Assembly: GCA_902780985.1 (NCBI GenBank)
Contig: CACZHN010000104.1
Coordinates: 846 to 9,371, forward strand
Direction: 5' to 3'
From: an uncultured Lachnospiraceae bacterium
Lineage (GTDB): Bacteria; Bacillota_A; Clostridia; Lachnospirales; Lachnospiraceae
DNA: 8,526 bases
Of the stretch, positions 1 to 5,335 are shown piece by piece. The notes under the pieces are model-generated. The model worked only from the letters and a program-made list of their open reading frames with translations, had not been told where the DNA came from and ran no database searches. Both the position numbers and the translations under genes were made by a program. Within the stretch, counting starts at the first letter, position 1; each line of letters starts with the position of its first letter.

Positions 1-23
1 CAAAAAAGGTATTTCTTGGGAAG

Positions 24-1313
24 ATGGCTAAATTTATATCAGTATTTATCACGGGAGTTTTTGCTAGCTTGTGTGTACTTCTTGCTTATGCCTGCCCGTT
101 TTGGAATAGTGATGGTTTCAAGTCTGATAGGCCGATAAAATATTATGAGAATTCGGACCTCACAAAGAAAGAGGCACTGGATACGCTTGAGGAGGTTATG
201 GACTATCTGAGAAAGTATCATATATCTTTCGGGGATGGACTGACACCTGAGGTTCAGGCAAAGTATGAAGAGGTCAGGGCTGATTTTGAGTCAAAGGATA
301 CGGTGAGTAGGATAGAGTTAGTGCGAGGCGTTCGTTGTATACTGCATGACATAAACGATGCACATACATCATTTAACTCGTGGGACCCTATGCTCCTATC
401 GGATGGTCCTGAGATGGAGAGTAGAGGCTATAGCTTATATTCTGTAAATGGAATAACAGAGGACAAGATGAAAGAACTCGTAGAGCCTTATTATTCCTAT
501 GAGACGCCGCGTCATATCAGTGTAGATATGGAAAGCTTATTTTATTTTGATCTATGCGAAGTTGAGGCGCCTTATGAGGTCGTGTGGAAGAACGAGGATG
601 GAGATGAGGAATCCCGTACTTATAATCGAGAGGACTTTATAACTTCTGACGAATACTATGATCTTCTGGATAAGTATATGCCATCAGATAATAGTAATGA
701 GTCTTACGTTTATTATGAAATAGACGAAGAAAAGAGTCTGGCTGTATTTACGCTAAAGCGTTGTTGGATAAGTGATCACTACAGGGATGTGGTACGTGAA
801 ATGTTTTTGGAGATTAAAGAGAAAAACATCGAGAACCTTGCGATTGATCTAAGAGGTAATGGGGGCGGAGATACATATGTCGTAAATGAACTATTTAAGT
901 ATCTTCCTATAGACACATATTACCAGGGAGATAATTTTAGGAAGATAAGGTGGAACTATCTGACATTTGATCAGGAGGGTGAAACCAAGAATAAGAGAAA
1001 TAAAGAGCTTGAGTTTGATGGGGAAGTGTATGTGCTTACTGATAAGGATTCATTTTCGTCAGCCATGCTTTTTACTGAGATGATAGTAGACAATGGACTT
1101 GGAAAGGTAATAGGAGAGTCACCTGCGGAACCTTGCAACTCCTGTGGCGAGATCACACAGTTCTATTTCGAAGATATCGGAATGTGGCTTTCAGTGTCGA
1201 CAGCCTACTACAACCGAATAGATTCTTCAAAAGGTGACTATATCGAACCTGACTATCCATGCGCAGGGGAAGATGCAATCGATACATTATATGATGTTGT
1301 CAGCAATAAGTAA
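24..1313 (+). CDS. Exported S41-family serine peptidase (tricorn/IRBP-like type)
   Basis: Probable secreted or membrane-anchored peptidase of family S41. Residues 4-22 form a hydrophobic export segment ending in A21-Y-A23 then C24, which fits a signal peptidase I site or a poor lipobox. The catalytic-domain landmarks are in order: D112-A-H114-T (the DAHT/DGHT histidine motif), D275-LRGNGGG-D283 (the core strand and glycine loop), and the serine segment D342-SFSSA-347, with S345 or S346 as nucleophile, followed by G364-E365. There is no GKG lysine after GE, so this fits the Ser/His type rather than CtpA-like Ser/Lys enzymes. No classical PDZ domain is obvious. The loop after GE carries C371 and C374, where relatives usually have a Gly-rich stretch. 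The frame stays open to the left edge and no good ribosome binding site precedes the ATG, so the true start may lie outside the window. Substrate unknown. Confidence 0.85.
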   Translation: MAKFISVFITGVFASLCVLLAYACPFWNSDGFKSDRPIKYYENSDLTKKEALDTLEEVMDYLRKYHISFGDGLTPEVQAKYEEVRADFESKDTVSRIELVRGVRCILHDINDAHTSFNSWDPMLLSDGPEMESRGYSLYSVNGITEDKMKELVEPYYSYETPRHISVDMESLFYFDLCEVEAPYEVVWKNEDGDEESRTYNREDFITSDEYYDLLDKYMPSDNSNESYVYYEIDEEKSLAVFTLKRCWISDHYRDVVREMFLEIKEKNIENLAIDLRGNGGGDTYVVNELFKYLPIDTYYQGDNFRKIRWNYLTFDQEGETKNKRNKELEFDGEVYVLTDKDSFSSAMLFTEMIVDNGLGKVIGESPAEPCNSCGEITQFYFEDIGMWLSVSTAYYNRIDSSKGDYIEPDYPCAGEDAIDTLYDVVSNK

Positions 1314-1361
1314 ATATTCAGGAGAAATCAAACTAGTCATATAACTTAAAAGATAAATTAG

Positions 1362-1564
1362 AACGACAAATCGCAGTTTGGCAAACAGATGGAGAAATGC
1401 GGTCTTCATTTTGCAGGATACGGAGAATTCGAGAAATTGGACGGAAGCTGTAAGGCGCGTTCGATGGAATATGAGGGCATCTTGTGACACAAATTCCGGG
1501 TTTCTTTACTAATGTCGTTGATGGAAGGATGCATTGTGCAATAGCGGTGATTACGAAAAAATGA
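1362..1564 (+). pseudogene. Decayed reading frame, two pieces joined by a frameshift
   Basis: No intact gene is present here, but two adjoining stretches read like native protein. From 1362 one frame gives about 40 codons containing QFGKQMEKCGLHFAGYGEF and then KARSMEYEGIL, ending at TGA 1485-1487. The neighbouring frame takes over at about 1484 with VTQIPGFFTNVVDGRMHCAI and ends at TGA 1562-1564. Codon choice resembles the flanking genes, and one frameshift near 1478-1484 would join the pieces. A TAG at 1359-1361 closes the first frame on the left, so the original N-terminus is lost. An AGGAG sequence at 1320-1324 has no usable start codon after it and may be a relic ribosome binding site. 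I do not recognise the family. The reverse-strand frame over this stretch looks like a shadow. Confidence 0.35.
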
Positions 1565-1732
1565 TAAGCAGAGTAGAACGTATATCAGAAAAGCAGCTTG
1601 AAAAGATTCGGATTCTTGTTGGCGAGGCTTCTGTTTGATACGGATATGAAAGAGTACGCAGAGATGTATAAGCATTTTGGATGTGCTATAAAAAATAAAT
1701 TTTTATTTTTCTTACGAAGAGGTGACAAACAA
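1561..1732 (+). pseudogene. Broken second reading frame overlapping the first remnant by ATGA
   Basis: An ATG at 1561 overlaps the stop of the preceding remnant as ATGA, the usual layout of translationally coupled genes. It reads MISRVERISEKQLEKIRILV and a few more residues before TGA at 1636-1638. A different frame then continues with protein-like sequence (FDTDMKEYAEMYKHFGCA) and runs straight into the GNAT gene. I read this as a gene broken by a frameshift, and possibly by a deletion. The N-terminal helix faintly recalls the first helix of some Firmicutes GNAT-like proteins, but that is from memory and weak. An A/T-only inverted repeat (AAAAATAAA at 1691-1699, TTTATTTTT at 1702-1710) lies just before the GNAT ribosome binding site. 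Confidence 0.3.
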
Positions 1733-2143
1733 ATGGATATCAGAAGAATAAATGAAGTCGACGATGTGACCGGAGAATTTATAAATGAGGAGTTTTCTCA
1801 ATACGGTATACAGAATAAAGTTGATTTAAACTATGAAGAATTCTGTTTTGTAGCAGAAGATGATGGGAAAACTATTGGTGTTATAACTGGCATAGCATAT
1901 TATAACGAGATTCATATTGGTGATCTTATTGTTAGTAGTAGATGTAGAGAAGCCGGAATTGGAAGCTCACTTGTTCGTGCTGTAGAAGAAGCATATAAAG
2001 ATAGGTGTTATGACAAAATTACACTTACAACATTCGGTTTTCAAGCCCCGGAATTCTATAAGAAATTGGGTTATGAATTAGAATTTGTTCGTGAGGATAA
2101 GAATCCTAAGTTAAGTAAATATTTCTTTATGAAGAAGCTTTAG
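1733..2143 (+). CDS. GNAT-family N-acetyltransferase
   Basis: 136-residue acetyltransferase that would transfer the acetyl group of acetyl-CoA to an amine on an unknown small molecule or protein. It acts in the cytoplasm, with no signal or membrane segment. The GNAT core is complete. Strands around residues 37-57 (FCFVAEDDGKTIGVITG) lead to the acetyl-CoA pyrophosphate loop R72-E-A-G-I-G77, followed by the helix 78-90. Motif B includes the FQAPEFYKKLGYE segment at 103-115, typical of a single-domain GNAT subfamily that ends with a KKL-like C-terminus, as here. The ATG at 1733 is chosen because AAGAGGTGA (1717-1725) precedes it at a workable distance. The longer frame that begins at TTG 1598 only crosses the remnant upstream. 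No clear promoter or terminator was found next to the gene. Substrate not predictable from sequence. Confidence 0.88.
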   Translation: MDIRRINEVDDVTGEFINEEFSQYGIQNKVDLNYEEFCFVAEDDGKTIGVITGIAYYNEIHIGDLIVSSRCREAGIGSSLVRAVEEAYKDRCYDKITLTTFGFQAPEFYKKLGYELEFVREDKNPKLSKYFFMKKL

Positions 2144-2184
2144 ATTTCGGTTTTGCTAAAAAAACTATTTAATATATCTTCAGT

Positions 2185-2215
2185 TTGAGTTAAATAATTC
2201 AACTATTGGTACAAT
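2185..2215 (+). promoter_or_regulatory. Putative extended -10 promoter for the Nudix gene
   Basis: TTGAGT at 2185-2190 could be a -35 element. TACAAT at 2210-2215 is preceded by TGG at 2207-2209, giving the extended -10 form TGnTACAAT. The spacer is 19 bases, longer than ideal, but an extended -10 depends less on the -35 box. The predicted start of transcription is near 2222. Confidence 0.5.
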
Positions 2216-2230
2216 GAACAAACTTTCGGG

Positions 2231-2254
2231 TTTTCCCACTATCGAGTGGGAAAA
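2231..2254 (+). other. Perfect 10-bp hairpin in the Nudix gene leader
   Basis: TTTTCCCACT (2231-2240) and AGTGGGAAAA (2245-2254) pair perfectly around the loop ATCG. No separate T-run follows on either strand, so it is not a classical terminator. It begins about 10 bases after the predicted transcription start of the Nudix gene and ends about 38 bases before the start codon. It may stabilise the 5' end of the mRNA, be a protein-binding inverted repeat, or end GNAT-gene transcription weakly. Confidence 0.55.
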
Positions 2255-2292
2255 ATTATCTTAGAAAATTATTCACTACGAGGTAACTAAGA

Positions 2293-2790
2293 ATGCATTT
2301 TACTTATTGTCCGTTTTGCGGAAACAAACTTGTAAACAAACAAATTGGAGATGAGGGAGAGATCCCATATTGTGAAAATTGCTCCACTCCTCTTTGGGAT
2401 ATGTTCACGACAAGCGTCATAGTGGCTGTTATTAATGAATATAATGAAATTGCTCTACTTAGACAGCAGTATGTTTCCGCAACCAAATATGTATGTGTTG
2501 CCGGAATAATGAAAATCGGAGAATCTGCAGAAGAATCGGTTAAGAGAGAAGTGCAGGAAGAACTAGGACAAACGGTTGATTCTCTGGAATATATTGCGAG
2601 TTATCCGTATGAAAAAAAAGAAATGCTTATGCTAGGATACAAAGCATTAGTAAGGAAGAAGGATTTGGTTCTTTCGGGAGAAGTTGATGCCGCGGAATGG
2701 GTTGATCTCGATAAGGCACCAACATTGCTTCGTGAAGGCGGAATAGCTTGGCAACTTGTTAATTCGATCATTGCCCAGTCAGTGTATTGA
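2293..2790 (+). CDS. Zinc-ribbon Nudix hydrolase, NudC-like
   Basis: 165-residue cytoplasmic hydrolase that would cleave a nucleoside diphosphate linked to another group, using divalent metal. An N-terminal zinc ribbon has C6-P-F-C9 and C27-E-N-C30. It is followed by a Nudix fold with a full Nudix box: G71, E77, R85-E86 and E89-E90-L-G92, in the GX5EX7REUXEEXG spacing. The zinc ribbon directly before the Nudix domain is the arrangement of NADH pyrophosphatase NudC. The NudC signature after the box (SQPWPFP) is altered to S103-YPYEKK here, while the following MLMLGYKA matches that position. This makes NADH or NAD-capped RNA uncertain as a substrate. The protein lacks NudC's extra N-terminal domain. 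The start is supported by CGAGGT about 9 bases upstream. It is apparently transcribed alone. Confidence 0.88.
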   Translation: MHFTYCPFCGNKLVNKQIGDEGEIPYCENCSTPLWDMFTTSVIVAVINEYNEIALLRQQYVSATKYVCVAGIMKIGESAEESVKREVQEELGQTVDSLEYIASYPYEKKEMLMLGYKALVRKKDLVLSGEVDAAEWVDLDKAPTLLREGGIAWQLVNSIIAQSVY

Positions 2791-2887
2791 TAAATCATAA
2801 TCTCGCAATATAACCTAGTAAGAAAAACTGAAAGTTACTGTTACTAAGCCTATTAAAAGGACTATACAGTTAACCTTATAAAGGTAT

Positions 2888-2917
2888 TTGCAAACAAGTG
2901 GTATAAAAGTTTAGAAT
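2888..2917 (+). promoter_or_regulatory. Putative promoter for the short ORF or RNA at 2932-3084
   Basis: TTGCAA (2888-2893) and TAGAAT (2912-2917) are separated by 18 bases, a fair match to a housekeeping sigma promoter. Transcription would begin near 2924 and stop at the strong terminator ending at 3082, giving a transcript of about 160 nucleotides. Confidence 0.4.
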
Positions 2918-2931
2918 TATAGAATAATAAA

Positions 2932-3084
2932 ATGCTTGGGAGAAAGAAGAAAAAGGATCGGAAAAAGACGGCTAGAAGATCAGGAGAAAGACAAGATGAA
3001 GAAAAGTTGATTGGAATATTTTCGACTGAAGAAAAGGCAAAAGAAGCTATTCGGGGACCGGACATTATGTCCGGTCCTTTTTAA
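2932..3084 (+). CDS. Short basic ORF of 50 codons, possibly a gene remnant or a small RNA
   Basis: ATG at 2932 opens 50 codons ending at TAA 3082-3084. The first half is strongly basic (MLGRKKKKDRKKTARRSG). The second half, from about residue 25, reads EKLIGIFSTEEKAKEAI, resembling the 'IGxYSTxEeAexAI' segment seen in a family of small Firmicutes proteins (recalled from memory). The last nine residues are encoded by the hairpin and T-run of an intrinsic terminator. A normal gene would stop before the terminator, so I suspect a 3'-truncated gene or a chance frame on a small RNA. No ribosome binding site precedes the ATG, and the predicted transcription start lies only about 8 bases upstream. 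Real coding status is unclear. Confidence 0.35.
   Translation: MLGRKKKKDRKKTARRSGERQDEEKLIGIFSTEEKAKEAIRGPDIMSGPF
3055..3082 (+). terminator. Strong intrinsic terminator, copy 1
   Basis: The arms GGACCGGACA (3055-3064) and TGTCCGGTCC (3068-3077) pair perfectly around TTA and are followed by five T (3078-3082). It ends transcription coming from the Nudix gene or the short ORF and isolates the pyruvyl transferase gene. A near copy lies at 4444-4471. Confidence 0.92.
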
Positions 3085-3122
3085 CTATCGTTATAAAAAA
3101 TATTTGTCTATTATAACAATTT

Positions 3123-3150
3123 TGTTGTATTATATGATTAACGTATATTA
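3123..3150 (+). promoter_or_regulatory. Possible promoter of the pyruvyl transferase gene
   Basis: TTGTTG (3123-3128) and TATATT (3145-3150) with a 16-base spacer is one candidate in a very AT-rich stretch between the upstream terminator and the gene. Other choices are possible, such as TTGTCT at 3104 with TATTAT at 3129. A promoter is expected somewhere here because a terminator cuts off upstream transcription. Confidence 0.3.
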
Positions 3151-3227
3151 CATGATTCGTTTTGGAATGGCGAAACATGATTTATGTCAAAAATGATATA
3201 TGTAGAGAGTAAAGGGGTACAGTTAAG

Positions 3228-4430
3228 ATGGGTAAGAAGATAATGGTCGTGGGAGCCAACTTTGACAATAAGGGCTCACAGGCAAAGCTCTATGTAGTTA
3301 TCGATGAGTTAAGAAAACGTTACAGTGACTGTGAAGTGTATTATGCGCATAACGATGAGCAGTTAGACGGCGCGTTATACAGATTCGGCAAGATCGTATT
3401 TAACAAGAAAGCTCAGTCACAGGTTTTGAAGGCAAATCCTTTGACGAACATTACAAAGCTGTTTAAGAAGAAGGATGATACTCCGGGAGCTGAAAAGGAT
3501 ATCACAGATATCGTATCACAGATGGATCTGATGATAGATGTAAGTGAGAATACTTTGTCAGATCAAAGCACTTTAGCTGATATTGAATTCTACATGAACA
3601 ATATCAAGATAGCTAAAAAGTATAAGATACCTATGATCATGATGCCGCAGTCTTACGGCCCTTTTAATTTCAGTCTTGATGAAATGTATATAATGGGAGA
3701 TCTGAAGGATCTGCTTTTCTATCCGAAGGCCATTTTTGCACGTGAGCAGTTCGGTTACGATGAAATGATGGGATACTTCGGACTTGATAATCTGAGACGT
3801 TCAACGGATATGCTTTTGATAGATAATAATTTTGAATTATCAAATGTATGTTCGAGATTCTACAGACCGGAGATTCCGGAAGTGGCTGAAACAAACAGTG
3901 TCGGAGTAATCCCGAATGCAGTATGTTTCGGTAAAAAGCACAGCGACCGTACTTTGGATATGTACAAGAAGCTTTTCGAAGCATTGAAGGCTGCCAGAAA
4001 GGAAGTTTATATATTCTGTCAGGCTGCTTCCGATATGGAAGTATGTAAAGAATTAGCCAACAGCTTCAGACATTTCGATAATATCCATCTGATAGACCGT
4101 GAAATGGACTGTGTTGAGATCGATATGTTCCTGAAGAAGTTTGAATTTATCGTTACTTCGCATTATACGGCAGTTGTTCAGGCGTATAGAAACTATATAC
4201 CTGTTCTGGCTCTCGGATCGGGAGAGAAGTATAAAGAGATAACAGAGCTTCTCGGTCAGGAGAAATTCAATTTTGATGTTCTTTCGGAGACAACAAATAA
4301 CTATGATATAGTTGATGCTGTTAACGACTTAATGAAGGATCCTGATATCGCCAAAACAAGAATTCAGACCCGTATGATAAATATTCAGACAAAGAACTGC
4401 TTCGAAATCTTAGATGAGCTGAAGTGGTAA
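3228..4430 (+). CDS. Polysaccharide pyruvyl transferase family protein
   Basis: 400-residue protein of the WcaK/CsaB-like family, whose characterised members move a pyruvate ketal from phosphoenolpyruvate onto a sugar of a cell-wall or extracellular polysaccharide. The fold is GT-B-like and cytoplasmic. Visible landmarks are the N-terminal nucleotide-fold strand with N14-KGSQA; a middle M138-MPQSYGPF-146 segment with A172-REQFGYDEM shortly after (the usual 'xRExxS' region); and the C-terminal S311-HYTAVVQAYRNYIPVLALGSG-EK334 segment, equivalent to the family's 'SxxHxxIxAxxxxxPvixixxxxK' signature. There is no membrane segment. The ATG at 3228 has AAAGGGG (3210-3216) upstream. The gene stands alone between two near-identical terminators, with no glycosyltransferases or polymerase genes near it. 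The acceptor glycan is therefore unknown, and some family members have lost or changed the pyruvyl activity. Confidence 0.85.
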   Translation: MGKKIMVVGANFDNKGSQAKLYVVIDELRKRYSDCEVYYAHNDEQLDGALYRFGKIVFNKKAQSQVLKANPLTNITKLFKKKDDTPGAEKDITDIVSQMDLMIDVSENTLSDQSTLADIEFYMNNIKIAKKYKIPMIMMPQSYGPFNFSLDEMYIMGDLKDLLFYPKAIFAREQFGYDEMMGYFGLDNLRRSTDMLLIDNNFELSNVCSRFYRPEIPEVAETNSVGVIPNAVCFGKKHSDRTLDMYKKLFEALKAARKEVYIFCQAASDMEVCKELANSFRHFDNIHLIDREMDCVEIDMFLKKFEFIVTSHYTAVVQAYRNYIPVLALGSGEKYKEITELLGQEKFNFDVLSETTNNYDIVDAVNDLMKDPDIAKTRIQTRMINIQTKNCFEILDELKW

Positions 4431-4443
4431 GATGAAGATGTAA

Positions 4444-4471
4444 GGGCCGGACAATATGTCCGGTCCTTTTT
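4444..4471 (+). terminator. Strong intrinsic terminator, copy 2
   Basis: The arms GGGCCGGACA (4444-4453) and TGTCCGGTCC (4457-4466) pair with one G-T wobble around ATA and are followed by five T (4467-4471). It ends the pyruvyl transferase transcript. The 3' arm and T-run are identical to copy 1 at 3055-3082. Confidence 0.93.
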
Positions 4472-4549
4472 GATACACCGCTTACGGTGGAACATGAGAC
4501 AGAGGCTTTAAAGCAGGCGGGATTATACTATTAAAGCTGTAAAATCCTG

Positions 4550-4578
4550 TTGACAAGAAAAAAAAATAATGTTATTTT
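4550..4578 (+). promoter_or_regulatory. Promoter of the tetR gene
   Basis: A consensus -35 TTGACA (4550-4555) is followed after 17 bases by TATTTT (4573-4578). Transcription would start near 4585, at the left edge of the palindromic operator. The same TTG could be taken as an alternative start codon for the repressor, but the promoter reading explains it better. Confidence 0.65.
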
Positions 4579-4586
4579 TTTAGTAA

Positions 4587-4603
4587 ACCGACAATCTGTC
4601 GGT
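4587..4603 (+). promoter_or_regulatory. TetR operator, copy 1 (autoregulatory)
   Basis: ACCGACAATCTGTCGGT has 7-base arms (ACCGACA and TGTCGGT) around ATC. It sits at or just after the predicted transcription start of the repressor gene, where bound repressor would block its own transcription. Identity with the copy at 5299-5315 covers exactly the 17 bases and stops at both edges, as expected for a selected binding site. Confidence 0.85.
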
Positions 4604-4616
4604 TATACAACAAGTG

Positions 4617-4624
4617 ATAGGAAA
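4617..4624 (+). promoter_or_regulatory. Ribosome binding site that sets the tetR start
   Basis: The purine-rich ATAGGAAA just before the ATG at 4631 is a modest Shine-Dalgarno match. It supports this ATG over the upstream TTG at 4550, which belongs to the -35 element. It would also give a protein whose N-terminus has normal TetR length. Confidence 0.5.
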
Positions 4625-4630
4625 CATGAT

Positions 4631-5257
4631 ATGAGAGTCGTTAAATCAGCTGATGAAAGAAAAAACGAAATACTTGATGTGGCGGAACAGCTTTTCTCCG
4701 AGAAGGGTTTTGACAATGCCAGTACGAATGACATTATCAATAGGATCGGTATTGCGAGAGGAACACTGTATCACCACTTTGCTTCCAAGGAAGAGATACT
4801 TGATGCACTTGTTGAAAGGATGACGCGCGAAGGAATAGCCAGAGCCGGCATGATCGTTATGAATACCGATGTACCGATTCTTGAACGCCTTACAGGAGCT
4901 ATAATGGCACTCAGAATCGATAACGGGGCAAGTGCCGAAGTTATGGAACAGATCCATAAACCGCAGAATGCACTGCTTCATCAGAAGATGCAGGACAGAC
5001 TGCTGGGAGGAGTGGTTCCCTTTATAGCACAGCTTATCGAAGAGGGGAATGCAAGCGGGCTTTTCGATACGAAGTTTCCGGTGGAAACAGCCGAGATGAT
5101 AATGATTTATTCAAGTTATGTATTCGATGAGCGAACCGGTCTTGATCCGGAAGAAAAGGACAGGAAAGCCAAAGGATTTATAAATCTTACCGAAAAACTT
5201 CTGGGAGCAAAGGAAAACAGCCTGGCAGCCGCCATCATGAAACTGATTCAAAGATAA
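4631..5257 (+). CDS. TetR-family transcriptional repressor
   Basis: 208-residue DNA-binding protein with typical TetR-family length. The N-terminal domain (about residues 8-55) is characteristic: ERKNEILDVAEQLFSEKGF, then T32-NDIINRIGIARGTLYHHF-50 as the helix-turn-helix, then SKEEILDAL. The C-terminal part is helical and would bind the inducer and form the dimer, but it matches no specific subfamily I can name. Two identical palindromes, one at its own promoter and one before the MFS gene, indicate that it represses itself and the efflux genes until a ligand, presumably a transported toxic compound, releases it. The ATG at 4631 is preferred because the longer frame starts within the promoter and runs through the operator. 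A terminator-like palindrome follows the stop by 8 bases. Confidence 0.92.
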   Translation: MRVVKSADERKNEILDVAEQLFSEKGFDNASTNDIINRIGIARGTLYHHFASKEEILDALVERMTREGIARAGMIVMNTDVPILERLTGAIMALRIDNGASAEVMEQIHKPQNALLHQKMQDRLLGGVVPFIAQLIEEGNASGLFDTKFPVETAEMIMIYSSYVFDERTGLDPEEKDRKAKGFINLTEKLLGAKENSLAAAIMKLIQR

Positions 5258-5265
5258 TATTATAC

Positions 5266-5290
5266 GGGGTCGTACGACCCCATATATTTT
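5266..5290 (+). terminator. Short palindromic terminator after tetR
   Basis: GGGGTCGTACGACCCC (5266-5281) is a perfect 16-base palindrome that can fold into a GC-rich stem. The AT-rich ATATATTTT follows it. It probably attenuates or ends tetR transcription before the MFS gene. The TATATT at 5283-5288 could at the same time serve as the -10 of a separate MFS promoter, although no good -35 is visible. Confidence 0.6.
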
Positions 5291-5298
5291 AAAGTTAG

Positions 5299-5315
5299 AC
5301 CGACAATCTGTCGGT
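5299..5315 (+). promoter_or_regulatory. TetR operator, copy 2 (controls the efflux genes)
   Basis: A second exact copy of ACCGACAATCTGTCGGT, 20 bases before the MFS start codon. With a -10 at 5283-5288 the transcription start would be near 5295, so the operator has about the same position relative to transcription as copy 1. This supports joint control of repressor and transporter. Confidence 0.88.
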
Positions 5316-5335
5316 AAGAAGTGAAAGGGTTAAAA

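Noticed and set aside
1406..1675. 89-codon reverse-strand reading frame
   Set aside because: It is antisense to the protein-like + strand remnants, has no ribosome binding site, and its product does not look like a known protein.
1691..1710. A/T-only inverted repeat before the GNAT ribosome binding site
   Set aside because: A stem without G or C is weak and expected by chance in such AT-rich DNA. It is noted only within the remnant entry.
1598..1732. Upstream TTG extension of the GNAT gene
   Set aside because: The added 45 residues cross a broken reading frame, and the ATG at 1733 has its own ribosome binding site and gives a normal GNAT N-terminus.
2873..2885. ACCTT-ATA-AAGGT inverted repeat after the Nudix gene
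   Set aside because: It has a five-base arm and no T-tail, too short to call a terminator or binding site.
3011..3196. 61-codon + strand frame
   Set aside because: It reads through the terminator hairpin and the AT-rich promoter region of the next gene and has no protein-like features.
3670..3984. 104-codon reverse-strand frame opposite the pyruvyl transferase gene
   Set aside because: It lies wholly within a recognised gene on the other strand and has no independent support.
4476..4489. Small hairpin CACCG-CTTA-CGGTG after terminator copy 2
   Set aside because: It has only five base pairs and no T-run. It could be chance.
4550..4630. TTG start giving a 235-residue TetR protein
   Set aside because: The TTG is part of a consensus -35 box, and the extension would be encoded by promoter and operator sequence.
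5321..5335. GTG start for the MFS gene
   Set aside because: The ATG at 5336 has a better-spaced ribosome binding site, which overlaps the GTG itself.
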